Assembly (NCBI GenBank): GCA_964567045.1
Contig: CAZMLE010000022.1
Coordinates: 1 to 55,083, forward strand
Length of the DNA stretch: 55,083 bases
Origin: JAFNGF01 sp964567045
GTDB lineage: Bacteria > Planctomycetota > Phycisphaerae > Sedimentisphaerales > Anaerobacaceae
Direction of reading: 5' to 3'
Shown: in pieces, positions 9,501 through 16,404 of the stretch
Layout: every line of letters begins with the position of its first letter
How positions within the stretch are numbered: position 1 is the stretch's first letter
Translations under genes and position numbers: made by a program
The notes under the pieces: model-generated
The model's database searches: none
What the model saw: only the letters and a program-made list of their open reading frames with translations
What the model was told of the DNA's origin: nothing

Positions 9501-11734
9501 GAAGGGCCCGCCCCGAGCGGAGTCGAGGGGACAACGCTTTTCTCCACAGGACGCCTTACGGCGGAACTAATTGTAACTGTCGGCGAGGTGATTTTAATGT
9601 TCTGCCCGAGAGACTTGTCCGCAAGCACGTAAAGCCGTTCGGCAGATGCTCGCGAAACGGCGTACGTGATTCTCCAGTCACCTGTGAACTCGTGCGGGCG
9701 AACCGCAATTAGCCCCACCGCCTCAGCCGACACGCGAGGCCGGCGCCGCGAAACCTCCAGCTCCATCTGGCCGGCCACAGCCGTGTTATAGCTGTATGCG
9801 TACCGAACGTCTTTGGCAATTCCCAGCAGAGCCATCCGCCCGACAGGCACTACTTCCAGGCAATCCGGCACTTTCTGCGGCTGTGCTTCCAGATCACCCG
9901 TAGCTGAAATCGAGACTTGCCCGGAAACACTCTGGGCCTCTGACTCAATCGCTGGAACCGAAATAGTCCTGGCGGATGCGCCGCTGGGCCAGTGCCAGTT
10001 CGGGGGGACGTGCCGCAATTCAACTCGCACATTTAGAACCTTCTCCGGCTGGATTGGCTGCGGCAGCTCAACTATCAACCGACATTTATCCCCATGCTGT
10101 TCGATGCGGTATGTGGCACGGCCATCTTGGCCGTCTTTTTTCACGGGCTGCAAGCCCGTGCCACTTGTTTGCCTCTGGTTAACTTGTACCGTGTTAATTT
10201 GCCACTGCGGCCCTTCTTGCTTTCGCAAGAAAGCAGGGGGGCCAATCACAAAGGACATCTCAAAGAGTTCTCGCTCGATAGCTGTCACTTCGAACTCGCC
10301 GGTGAGTATCACCTGCTCCGGAGAAACGACTACTTTCTGCCGCTCCTTGACACTGCGGCTTGACACCGCCGTCGCCAGCTCCAGATCGACAGACCAGTTA
10401 TCGCCCCAGTGGAAATACAATCGTCCACCTGGACCGCCGAGCAGCCCAGGTACAAAGGTTGTTGTCGGCATATCTTCTCGGCGGGCACAGATGAGTTTTT
10501 CGCCTCGCACACGAAGTCCCTCGTCGGTATTTACCACCATATAGCCGCGCTGGTACACAGCATCAACCAAGACAAGGCCGGGACTGCGCCATGAGCTGCC
10601 TCGCTGCGGGGCAGTGGCTTTAATATGCAATGCCACTGAGCCAACACGGCCTCCGCGCAGACGCACCTTGATTCTGGATTCCCGCGGAGCGGGGTCCCTC
10701 TCTATTCCGTGCGCTTGTTCGGCGGCTCCAACCGACCATTGGACCAGGCTCGGGCAGGTAATCTCGGTGACTGTCCATTCGGCGGGAAGCTCAAACTCCA
10801 ATTCTCGCACACCCCGGCGCAAAATCTGCACCGTGTACAGACAGCTCAATATTTGGTGTGAGCCGGTCAGATTCACGGTTGAAGCTGACTCGCCCAGCAA
10901 AATCGCACGCTCGTCTGCCTGGCGGCCGTTGCCCAGCAGAACCACCGTCAGCTTGTCTTGCCCACCAACGGTTAGCTCAGCCGTTGTGCGGTCGGCTTGC
11001 CGGTCATACGAGGACTGCGAGATCGGCACCGTTGCGTGCATGTCCAGATCGCCTGCGGCTGCCAGCTTCATCGTCCCAGCGACTGCTTCGGGTAACGATA
11101 TGCTGAACTGCGTGCCGCCGCTTGAAAGCTCCTTCAGCTTTGCGGTTCCGCAGATTCCCAGCTTGTGACTTCCCTTGGCTGTAACAGTCAGCGTCAGCCG
11201 TCCCTGTCGGTCGTAGCCCAGCGGCGCCGGCGAGCCATCCAAAGCAACCTGCGTCAATCCGATCTGGGCGAAGCCGAGCGGCACCGCCACCGGCCCATCG
11301 CTCATCGAGACAACTTCGAGGTCTCCCGTCAACGTTAGCTGCTCGCCCGCGACTTCTGCCACGTACTGTGCATTTTTGACCTGGCCCAATTGAAGTTTAC
11401 CCGCCAGACGTATGGCGGGCAAGTCCGCTGCCTGGGCGTTGGCTTCGGCAGCAGCAAGTAGCCGCTCGAATTCAGCGCGGTCCATCAGCACGGCCTTATG
11501 CGTCGGCTCGATCAGCTCGGCTAAGTCCGCGTATGGGACATAGATGTTTGGGCTGCACTCAGTCTGGCCGGCAGCGCGAGGTAATGCCAAAAAGCCACAC
11601 AGAACCGAGAAGAATAACGAATATCGAACAAGGAACTTCGAAGTTCGCAACTCAACGTTCAGTATTCGATATTCGTCTCTTACTGTGTGCTCTCTCTGGC
11701 AAAAAAAGGTCAAAAGTCTTTCGCAGCGTTTCAT
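3410..11734 (-). CDS. giant exported membrane-anchored protein with two fused 'VPY' units (2774 aa)
   Basis: Family and function not recognised. The start is ATG 11734, overlapping the upstream stop as ATGA. A hydrophobic signal segment ends near residue 56. Unit 1 runs from YVPYADLAEL (about residue 62) to about 1190. It has a late module with 'KQFLTMRLPDGAELWS' (about 950) and 'RWTVIPPPGYR' (about 1035). About four membrane helices (about 1195-1290) end in a signal-peptide-like stretch, LLIWLFCIGSS...LAADT. Unit 2 begins at ILVPYSRYVELW (about 1337) and repeats the late module at about 2205 ('EQFLRVKLPPGLRLWS') and 2295 ('TWSLHLPAGYRYL'). A coiled-coil region (about 2326-2545) and C-terminal helices (about 2680-2765) follow. 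At least a dozen dispersed repeats sit in frame inside the gene. The layout suggests a beta-rich periplasmic or surface protein anchored at its C-terminus. It is homologous to the coupled upstream gene and may form a complex with it (inference). Confidence 0.85.
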   Translation of the reverse strand: MKRCERLLTFFCQREHTVRDEYRILNVELRTSKFLVRYSLFFSVLCGFLALPRAAGQTECSPNIYVPYADLAELIEPTHKAVLMDRAEFERLLAAAEANAQAADLPAIRLAGKLQLGQVKNAQYVAEVAGEQLTLTGDLEVVSMSDGPVAVPLGFAQIGLTQVALDGSPAPLGYDRQGRLTLTVTAKGSHKLGICGTAKLKELSSGGTQFSISLPEAVAGTMKLAAAGDLDMHATVPISQSSYDRQADRTTAELTVGGQDKLTVVLLGNGRQADERAILLGESASTVNLTGSHQILSCLYTVQILRRGVRELEFELPAEWTVTEITCPSLVQWSVGAAEQAHGIERDPAPRESRIKVRLRGGRVGSVALHIKATAPQRGSSWRSPGLVLVDAVYQRGYMVVNTDEGLRVRGEKLICARREDMPTTTFVPGLLGGPGGRLYFHWGDNWSVDLELATAVSSRSVKERQKVVVSPEQVILTGEFEVTAIERELFEMSFVIGPPAFLRKQEGPQWQINTVQVNQRQTSGTGLQPVKKDGQDGRATYRIEQHGDKCRLIVELPQPIQPEKVLNVRVELRHVPPNWHWPSGASARTISVPAIESEAQSVSGQVSISATGDLEAQPQKVPDCLEVVPVGRMALLGIAKDVRYAYSYNTAVAGQMELEVSRRRPRVSAEAVGLIAVRPHEFTGDWRITYAVSRASAERLYVLADKSLGQNIKITSPTVTISSAVRRPVEKSVVPSTPLGAGPSAEFTLSAAEGLRAGQEIRQDQQDNPDNPVNPVKKEQARAADSQGMTLRPDAAEKYDLWLLNLDRNVTGAVVVDIHYERPVTQSTGRLTADSLLIPLVRPICEGQINEHLAVQASEELALGIEAGGAKEIDAIDLPPLPAAASRILAAFRLDAAGTETGAKAMVKLQMSVHSNYEILSALASSAELTTYLDVQGGQRTQAHLRLANAGKQFLTMRLPDGAELWSLRVDDAQAKPQRSAARDYQVPLGQLGRQVDVRIVYAYQPAAAGQPTGMDLRRVELGGVELPALALNTVRWTVIPPPGYRITTQETKMQTNDIVIPKAAYLRVCDFLAKNMFAGSLLMQPLGKEYRAGKGVALSRLRFSRQADEVGQMVQEAVESYVPKAPPRPSDMPVQTAEPQQKYAGVRLVEQGRVTLPVDLVPTAGAGPSVTFSGLGAAKLIVGLSSQSRQENWWGMGFALGIIVGLTAVRKKAKTQIGLIVAELSITSLAAIWWPGTTYLANGAFMAGICLMPLYVLTCVGLRLPPFLPPAGGTGGAAMLLIWLFCIGSSTGPTLAADTRNTQIQSVIPPQSDVAAGVIIPYDGDPTGIKDSEKILVPYSRYVELWNRAHPEDPIDGPKPGTDICLAAVRYRLTVQAEPRPALGGALAEGQSELVLTADVTTYGKGWVVLGLPISGLAVTSATLAGKPAQLQSGPKGMVLMLPGGVCGRLEIKAVMTPQYQGLRGSVNFSLPPLPAAVMDVILPDEDLELEVDDIEGTLARFTRQTYGGQGLNGKVQWTFGLGLTRSLALRWLPKLGGGVADSTLSANCVHDVYAFHWALVGVTKIAYSFSGGQHDRFTALLPADCVLTELKGTNIRDYRELGEATIENMTFKIVEARLYRPAKKQYELTVRWLAALPPALSEGSRPAGSQVEGTGQKPTRLPLIRAGDVSRESGTVTLHAAGGMTIKTTHVSGGRRVDLGVNPDPGDGPPPRLLPARRMAGESGDAGAGQLTRPTYGGLSSDRAEAVASYYWPYRPFELYVELARLAPSLSGQAHLDQLVRVAADRVELLVQASLKVERGKMFGASFALPSGYELLSVVGAAVESFYQPLRLRSGQGSNQPPFLVSQESRGALAAEQSTFVHIKFHRGQQEAKIALVLVCREVHLEDFGVPTITYIDAVGVAAPSQQGRVAVQLAASFEAKTLSSENAKAISPQTLNDWLDSRQIDSVRYAYSYDGPPPAFLRKQEGGLRLNIIRLPTQIRLECFAGLVVRVTAAVYTYRLRYNIAGSPIDQLSFDLPTEYAPLVMVESPALRNVTQSDAGDGQTRWTVTLVDEVTGVVDVTVNFALPIEASTNALTIPPLRASAPAASRSRSEPAGGYQAIVAVQNMSRHDISVKDKVNLAELATSEQQKLMPREMRESLQYVFQSFSRSGMPQAEQDWSLRLDLKPAKTAARIQAVVDLMALTTVIDRGGHCRYEARLSLQNRSEQFLRVKLPPGLRLWSAHVAGQAVKPASLRDGEVLIPLVKTSPGGLPYDVLLYFADEGARPLVAPFNGITKLSPPAISIVGIPVTRTTWSLHLPAGYRYLRPGGNMSAVVGPVEVSSLGIQARLEQLERLERTYRDVAGTVSQKEVVAQTNWEAFNKKLAEDISRVESDTDAYRDKVSDSDFRRLKSMLGEQKSRADVLISGNAAFIQRQQEQARNDMNSFLNASSSNAGVAEVIRNNAMFEMPGFVGENERQQIARLQEELQVTEQQLQAAKAEQAPEQETPMDDTRKDLAKKVGGKAAKDVVAEYADKESEIGKILGELSREGAAKIDQQQAQLRGQLGELVDNRLRRHFQAGQDMKQAAKKPPLRGAGAVTDSFEESRGGYGGMGRQPSIQQPAQTEAPRLEFMERLEPAVPAAPGAVATYGPAPGERATELYVARAVYSLPVTLPQGEVRLDFARPGGEVQISLWVVPTSTLRNLYQTLTVLAAVLLAMGLVRVGPRLPPLLRRWIGTRGRPFSAKCIVVYLCVLVLLGLILGLLGLLVGLLVIIANCTIMPVRTTEKPNQ
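3997..4024. repeat. CCCCTTAGGGG palindrome with flank
   Basis: GCGCCCCTTAGGGGTGG followed by TTTCTTTGCCGCC lies in frame in the giant gene (KKPPLRGAG on the minus strand). The same element with the same flank lies at 2891-2922, where it coincides with the MFS frameshift. Confidence 0.7.
5823..5858. repeat. CTTTCGCAAGAAAG-centred palindrome, copy 1
   Basis: CCCCCCTTCTTGCTTTCG pairs with GCAAGAAAGCAGGGGGG. It is in frame in the giant gene and encodes PPAFLRKQEGG; further copies lie at 6172-6206 and 10209-10242. Confidence 0.8.
6172..6206. repeat. CTTTCGCAAGAAAG-type palindrome, copy 2
   Basis: A diverged copy inside the giant gene, encoding PPFLVSQESRG. A CCCTGAGCGAAGTCGAAGGG repeat follows directly at about 6220-6240. 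Confidence 0.7.
6509..6583. repeat. two GGCGGG palindromes (CCGCCATACG family)
   Basis: TAACCCGCCATACGTTGGGC and CCCGCCATACGCCTGGCGGG, separated by about 30 bp, encode 'RRMAGE' and 'LTRPTYGGL' in the giant gene. Members of this family are scattered over the whole window. Confidence 0.7.
7202..7221. repeat. CCCGCCATACGTCTGGCGGG palindrome
   Basis: A 20-bp near-perfect palindrome in frame in the giant gene (TRQTYGG). Confidence 0.75.
7901..7937. repeat. CCTCCTGCCGGAGG-centred palindrome, copy 1
   Basis: It encodes PPFLPPAGGTGG just before the internal signal-like helix of the giant gene. The identical peptide is encoded by the copy at 13771-13808 in the upstream giant gene. Confidence 0.85.
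9401..9450. repeat. GACGGGATTTACAGGATTATCC-type repeat, copy 1
   Basis: It encodes the Asn/Asp/Pro-rich stretch DQQDNPDNPVNPVKK in the giant gene. Related copies are at 20118-20168, 43643-43692 and 49089-49125. Confidence 0.8.
9462..9530. repeat. CCCTGAGC...GTCGAGGGG repeat pair
   Basis: Two adjoining GC-rich inverted repeats (GCCCTGAGCCCTTCGGCTGC and CCGAGCGGAGTCGAGGGG). They encode 'STPLGAGPSAEFTLSAAEG' in frame. Related sequence lies at 6220-6240, 17250-17316, 43118-43140 and 44049-44096. Confidence 0.75.
10113..10164. repeat. double-hairpin repeat (CACGGCCATCTTGGCCGTG + CACGGGCTGCAAGCCCGTG), copy 1
   Basis: Two adjacent hairpins bounded by GTGGCAC and GTGCCAC. The copy is in frame and encodes GTGLQPVKKDGQDGRAT. 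Five more copies follow at about 16.25, 19.0, 44.4, 46.7 and 49.3 kb. Confidence 0.85.
10209..10242. repeat. CTTTCGCAAGAAAG-centred palindrome, copy 3
   Basis: Encodes PPAFLRKQEG in unit 1 of the giant gene, the same peptide as the copy in unit 2. Confidence 0.8.
11400..11419. repeat. CCCGCCAGACGTATGGCGGG palindrome
   Basis: In frame near the N-terminus of the giant gene, encoding LPAIRLAGK. Confidence 0.75.
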
Positions 11735-14700
11735 GACACTACTCCACGTTTTGGAAGCTTCACATAAACCCACTGCACGATCCACAGCAGCAGAACAAGC
11801 ACGGCAGCGAATGTTCCGAGCCGGACAACCTGATCCACCAGCAGCGGAAGATACAAGCGGATGAGCCCGGCGACAAAGGCTGCTGCCAGTACCACCATAA
11901 TGCGGCGATATACGGTCAGCTTCAGCATTGCCGCTCCAGCCGCGATGATTGAGATCCATACGATTACGCTAAAGAATTCCTTGCCGACTACACGCGCCGA
12001 CAGCTTGCCGGGCGCGCCCTGGCGGACAAAGTCGATGGCCTTGCCTTGTCCTGATAGCTTGAAACCTACCTGGCTTGGCTGGCCAATCTGCAGACTTGCC
12101 AGCAAGTTCAGACCCTGTTGGGACCCCAGTCTGGAGAAAACCCTATCGTGCCCGAGCAGATAGTAATCCTGGGGTATCCACAGCCGCCAGAGCGTTTGCT
12201 GAACGGGGATTTCTTTCGGCAGGGCAGGTACCGTGAGGCTCGACGCTGATGCCTGCCTAATGCCGTAGGAAATCTCCACAACGAACGGTGAGACCTGCCC
12301 CGCCGACCGGGGAAGACGCACAATCCTTTGCTCCGCCGACGTTCCCATCTCCAGCGGCGTCTCGTCACCATTCAGCAGCACCGCAGTCAGCTCCGCCCCT
12401 TCAGGCAGCATAAGGGGCAGTCTGTCACCATAACTTGTCACCAGCAGATAAGTCACATGTGTATTCAGCATACCGTCGCGTGCAAGAACCTGCTCGACAA
12501 TCACCCCGCGGACGATAGTTGTGAAGACCGCGGCTTCCTTTTGGACCACTACCGGCAGCGTCAGCACGAATGGAGGTGCATTGTACTTGAAAGCTAACGA
12601 AGCCGCTCTCCGATGAGGCTCATAAGGCAGGTCAGCGGCGCTGCTTGCATCAGCCGGTATGAGATTCTCCGCTACCGGCTCGCCGATGGCCAGCGTATCT
12701 GCTTTGGCTATGGCGATGTGTCCGCTTTGGTCGGAGAGCTTGCCCGCCGCCAGGATCGGCTCTACCTCGACTGTTGCAGCCTGGCCCACCTCGCCGGCAC
12801 GGAAGCTGCGGCGAGCTTGGACTCTAAGCTCGTAAGTGTCAGAAACCTTTGACTGGAGCGCCACTTTGAAATAAGCCCACTTGATGCCGCTGGCCGCGGC
12901 CTCGGTGGTGTCATCGCGTTGGTCGGCAGGGAGCTGGTCTATGCGGGGTTTTTCCTTGATATTGGGTCCGCTTATCTGCACGCCCGCGTCGGCAAGAGCC
13001 ACGGGCATCTTCACATACAGTGTGTCCACCGGTGCGTAACGAATACGATACTGTATGATTGCTTCTTGCTCGACTGAGCCCGGCTGAATACTCACCAGCC
13101 GATGGACGGTTGCTGATATTTGAACGGGCTTGACGCTGATTTTGAATTTTGTTCCTGCCCACTTTTCGCGGTCTACAGCCCGAAACTCAAATGCCATCAC
13201 AGGTGACAAGCCGGCCAATCGCCCGTCGCTCGTCGCACGTCGCGCGTCGCCCGGGTCACGGGCCACGGGCGACGGGTCACGTGTTTGCAGCGAGATCGTC
13301 TGCAGTTGCTGAATCTCTCCTACCTCGGCCTGCAATTGGTCAGCGAGCAGCAATATGAGCTGTCCGTGATATAGCTGAAGGTCTTTGGCGTCGGCCAGCG
13401 GCAGGGTGAAATCCACCGAACCCTCCGGTTGAGTCCGGGAGCTTCCGGCAACCAACATCAGCTCAAACGCACCCAACTTTTCTCCCTTAAGCAACACGTG
13501 CAATACTCGTTTGTCACCCTGGCCTTTGAGGTCGTAACCATCCACAAGTGAATCCGGGCCGAGGGACTCTATCACCCATTGCTCCGGCAAAGTCATGTTC
13601 ACTTCGAAAACGCCGGTACGTTCGACGTTGTAACGAAGCCGCCCTTGCAGTTGCAATCTATCTTTGTCGACTCCCAGCATCCACTGTTGATCGACCACGA
13701 TCCGCGGCGAAGCTGTCTTAATCACGATTTTGCCGCTGTAATCGGAATTGATAAACCGGTAAGCTGTCACGCCCCCCGTGCCTCCTGCCGGAGGCAGGAA
13801 CGGGGGCTGCCGCAGATGCTCCGGAAGCTGTCCCGTATCTACTCTCGCTAAGTTCGCAATATCTTCCAGAGAAACCACGCGCCGCTGCGAATAAGTAATC
13901 CCGATCAGGCCGGTCTGTCTCAGTGCCTGCTTAGTCACTATGGGCGTCAGCGGAATCTGGACATCGCTATCCTGCAGAAAGCGTTCCATCTTTACGGTCA
14001 GCGTATATTTGTCTTTGGCAGGCGAGAACAGCTTCACGTCAAGCTCCTGCCAGGCGTCAGCCGCTGCGGATGTGGAACTGGTGATGTCCCACTTGGCGAT
14101 GTTCGCTCCAGTGACGTCGGTAAGGCGGAACTGGCCCGGCAGCCGGATCTTGAACGAGTCGATGCCGCCGCGGTGAATAGTGTAATTGAGCGAAACCTCC
14201 TGGCTGATAAGAGCCTCGGCGACATGGATATGCTGGAACTGCTCGGAAATGACGACCGTTTCAAGCTCGGCGGCGGCCTCCGTCTTGGGCTTCCAGCTCA
14301 GGCTGACCTCCGTTGCCGAGCCGAGAAACGCCTGCAGCCGGGTAGCTTTGGTAGCTTCAACCTCCACCTGCGATGTAGTCGCTGCCAGCATAGGCTGCAC
14401 ATCCACTTTGAGATTCTCTTCGGGGATAAGCAGCTCAAGCGTTGTTATCGCCGCCGAGGGGATGCGGTACTTTAACACCGCCAGACCTGGTTGCGTCTCG
14501 AGCTGCCGGACGAAGTCCACAACGAGCACATAGCGACCTTTGCCCTTCGTCACGAATATGTATTGGCCATTGACGACCCTCAGCAGCGGCACCCCGTTGG
14601 GGGCGGGGCTTGCTGTTAGAATCGCCGCCGAGACCGCGACTTCACTGAGACTGATCGGCACCTCGATCCACCCGTCGCCGAGAATATCAATCGTAAGCTC

Positions 14701-15108
14701 CAGATTGAACGTGGCAAGCTCTTGCTTGACCTTGCCCTGGAACCTTGCCGTGCTTATCAAGTATTGAAATGGTGCTTCTGATACATCCGCCGGTTTGCCT
14801 TGGGCTGCCCGCCACAGCTTCTGGAAGTCCTTATAAGGCAGAAATACCACCTGACCTTCTTTCTCAAAGACACCTTTGAGCTCCTTATAGGGCACATAGA
14901 TTTTGCTTATTGCCTGTTGCTTATCACTGGTGGGCTGCCCGCCGCCCCGACTCGCGTCGTCAGACGCGGGGGCAGGTGGCGAACGGTCCGATGTGCCCTG
15001 CGACTGATTGTCCCCAGCTTGCGGGTCTGCCCTGACCGCCGCGCTTGTTAGTAAAATGCCTGCACCACATAGCAAAGCTACAATTGTCGGGAAATATGGC
15101 CTGGACAT
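11731..15108 (-). CDS. giant exported 'VPY'-unit protein with C-terminal membrane helices (1125 aa)
   Basis: Family and function not recognised. ATG 15108 follows AAGGAG at 15117-15122. A clear signal peptide (IVALLCGAGILLTSAAVRA) precedes a short linker and the motif IYVPYKELKGVF...FLPYKDFQKLW (about residues 68-99). That motif matches the starts of both units of the downstream gene. The next 900 residues alternate beta-rich segments. A late module, 'RLPLMLPEGAELT' (about 900) and 'LWRLWIPQDYYLL' (about 970), again matches both downstream units. Three helices (about 1045-1115) end the protein. The stop overlaps the downstream ATG (ATGA), implying translational coupling and probably a joint complex. 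Two repeats are inserted in frame: PPFLPPAGGTGG (about 433) and a heptad block (about 610-630). Confidence 0.85.
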   Translation of the reverse strand: MSRPYFPTIVALLCGAGILLTSAAVRADPQAGDNQSQGTSDRSPPAPASDDASRGGGQPTSDKQQAISKIYVPYKELKGVFEKEGQVVFLPYKDFQKLWRAAQGKPADVSEAPFQYLISTARFQGKVKQELATFNLELTIDILGDGWIEVPISLSEVAVSAAILTASPAPNGVPLLRVVNGQYIFVTKGKGRYVLVVDFVRQLETQPGLAVLKYRIPSAAITTLELLIPEENLKVDVQPMLAATTSQVEVEATKATRLQAFLGSATEVSLSWKPKTEAAAELETVVISEQFQHIHVAEALISQEVSLNYTIHRGGIDSFKIRLPGQFRLTDVTGANIAKWDITSSTSAAADAWQELDVKLFSPAKDKYTLTVKMERFLQDSDVQIPLTPIVTKQALRQTGLIGITYSQRRVVSLEDIANLARVDTGQLPEHLRQPPFLPPAGGTGGVTAYRFINSDYSGKIVIKTASPRIVVDQQWMLGVDKDRLQLQGRLRYNVERTGVFEVNMTLPEQWVIESLGPDSLVDGYDLKGQGDKRVLHVLLKGEKLGAFELMLVAGSSRTQPEGSVDFTLPLADAKDLQLYHGQLILLLADQLQAEVGEIQQLQTISLQTRDPSPVARDPGDARRATSDGRLAGLSPVMAFEFRAVDREKWAGTKFKISVKPVQISATVHRLVSIQPGSVEQEAIIQYRIRYAPVDTLYVKMPVALADAGVQISGPNIKEKPRIDQLPADQRDDTTEAAASGIKWAYFKVALQSKVSDTYELRVQARRSFRAGEVGQAATVEVEPILAAGKLSDQSGHIAIAKADTLAIGEPVAENLIPADASSAADLPYEPHRRAASLAFKYNAPPFVLTLPVVVQKEAAVFTTIVRGVIVEQVLARDGMLNTHVTYLLVTSYGDRLPLMLPEGAELTAVLLNGDETPLEMGTSAEQRIVRLPRSAGQVSPFVVEISYGIRQASASSLTVPALPKEIPVQQTLWRLWIPQDYYLLGHDRVFSRLGSQQGLNLLASLQIGQPSQVGFKLSGQGKAIDFVRQGAPGKLSARVVGKEFFSVIVWISIIAAGAAMLKLTVYRRIMVVLAAAFVAGLIRLYLPLLVDQVVRLGTFAAVLVLLLWIVQWVYVKLPKRGVVS
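13225..13280. repeat. heptad element, 8 units (56 bp), inside a giant gene
   Basis: GTCGCTC GTCGCAC, GTCGCGC GTCGCCC, then GGGTCAC GGGCCAC, GGGCGAC GGGTCAC with no break. It codes for RDPSPVARDPGDARRATSDG on the minus strand without interrupting the reading frame. Confidence 0.9.
13771..13808. repeat. CCTCCTGCCGGAGG-centred palindrome, copy 2
   Basis: Encodes PPFLPPAGGTGG in the upstream giant gene, identical to the peptide from the copy at 7901-7937. Confidence 0.85.
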
Positions 15109-15221
15109 GAAACGTTCTCCTTGTCAAGAAGCATTGTACTGACACGGTAATGGTAGCACGCCTGCTGGTAGCCAGCATCTGCCAAGCTGTCCGTCGCGTT
15201 CCCGCAGGACGTAGTTACTCT

Positions 15222-15251
15222 ATATTATCCGTTACGGCCGCTTAGCCACAA
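15222..15251 (-). promoter_or_regulatory. possible promoter of the giant-gene pair
   Basis: On the minus strand TTGTGG (15246-15251) and TAATAT (15222-15227) are separated by 18 bp, about 115 bp before the start of the first giant gene. Both boxes are imperfect. A CGTCTA/TAGACG dyad at 15281-15299 lies just upstream. Nothing else is seen between 15109 and 15369. Confidence 0.3.
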
Positions 15252-15369
15252 AGTAAAATACGTGTAAAATAGTCCTAATCCGTCTATCTATATTAGACGT
15301 GAATCTGCCAGATTAGTTGACCGTAATCACATCGGTGCGCTCGATTTTCTCTTGCTCTGGTATGCTCGG

Positions 15370-16371
15370 TCAGACCGTGACCAGCTCCCACAGGCGATTG
15401 AGCGATTCGATGGTCTTCTGCAGTACGGCGTCCTCTTGCATCTTGCGGAGCTCTTGATCGAAGGGTTCGCACTCCACGGGGCCATCGTAACCGATTTTTA
15501 CCAGGGCGTTGACGAATCCTTTCAGATCGATCACCCCCGTGGCGGCCGGCAGTTTGCGCCGGTTATCGATTTGCTCGTCGATGGGGATGCCTGACGGAGC
15601 ATCGTTGACGTGAACATGGACGACGTCCTTGCTCGATAACTGAAGCAGTTCTTCCACCGTGCCATGCGATGTGTACCAATGCCAGCTATCCAGCAGAAGC
15701 CCCACGTTGGGCGTGCCGATTGCCTCGGCCAGTTCCATCATATCGAGCTGAGTGCAGATAAAGGCAAACCGGTATCGCTGCCGGGAAGTTCTGGGCCCTA
15801 CAAATTCCAGGCCCAGCCTGATGTCGTTGTCCCCAAGCAGCTTCGCCACTTCGCCGAGGCGTTTTTTGTGCTGCTGGAAATTTTGCAGGTAAGTCAATTC
15901 GTTATGGCCAGGCGGAATCCAGGTCGCCATGCGTTTCACGCCTAATTGCTTCAAGATGCCTGCCTCCTTGGCCAGCCGCGTCAAGTCTTTCGCAAACCGA
16001 GCCTCATCTCTGCGGAACTCGACGGGCAGGCCGGCAGCGCCATACCGAACGCCCTTTTCTTTCATTATCTGGACCCATTCCTGAATTTCCGCGGAAGACT
16101 TGTTTTCAAATTCGCCTGGACTTGGGGCGATGCCGTCGAAACCATATTTCACAGCATACTCCAGCGCCTGCCGCTGATCGGCCTTCACTCCGATGTGGCC
16201 GGGAGCCAAGTTCTTGTAGAATTTGACTCTATTCTTCCCCTGCGCACCGTGGCACGGGCTTCCAGCCCGTGAAAACACGGCCAGGATGGCCGTGCCACCC
16301 GCGGTAATCGCCGACCGGCAAAACGCACGCCTCGAGATCGCCCCGGAATATTTGGTTTTCAGTTCGGTCAT
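15370..16371 (-). CDS. Tat-exported sugar phosphate isomerase/epimerase-like TIM barrel
   Basis: A 333-residue protein of the xylose-isomerase-like TIM-barrel family (AP endonuclease 2 fold). Probable metal ligands are in GLEFVGP, LDSWHWY, HVHVNDAP and VECEPF, in the order expected for the family. The N-terminus has a twin-arginine motif (ISRRAFC) and a hydrophobic run, so export is likely. Part of that run and the segment after it (GTAILAVFSRAGSPCH) come from a double-hairpin dispersed repeat. It may isomerise or epimerise a sugar or inositol derivative. Its neighbours are an FAH-family enzyme and Gfo/Idh/MocA enzymes, a common planctomycete combination for unusual carbohydrates. The substrate is not deducible. 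Confidence 0.85.
   Translation of the reverse strand: MTELKTKYSGAISRRAFCRSAITAGGTAILAVFSRAGSPCHGAQGKNRVKFYKNLAPGHIGVKADQRQALEYAVKYGFDGIAPSPGEFENKSSAEIQEWVQIMKEKGVRYGAAGLPVEFRRDEARFAKDLTRLAKEAGILKQLGVKRMATWIPPGHNELTYLQNFQQHKKRLGEVAKLLGDNDIRLGLEFVGPRTSRQRYRFAFICTQLDMMELAEAIGTPNVGLLLDSWHWYTSHGTVEELLQLSSKDVVHVHVNDAPSGIPIDEQIDNRRKLPAATGVIDLKGFVNALVKIGYDGPVECEPFDQELRKMQEDAVLQKTIESLNRLWELVTV
16250..16299. repeat. double-hairpin repeat, copy 2
   Basis: Lies in the Tat signal region of the TIM-barrel gene and encodes GTAILAVFSRAGSPCH on the minus strand. Confidence 0.85.
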
Positions 16372-16404
16372 GATTGTTTCTCCAATTCAGGAAAGATTGA
16401 GCGG

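Noticed and set aside
13225..13280. CRISPR-like array impression from the regular heptad blocks
   Set aside because: Units are only 7 bp with no unique spacers, blocks are at most 77 bp, copies are dispersed and inverted, and no cas genes are present.
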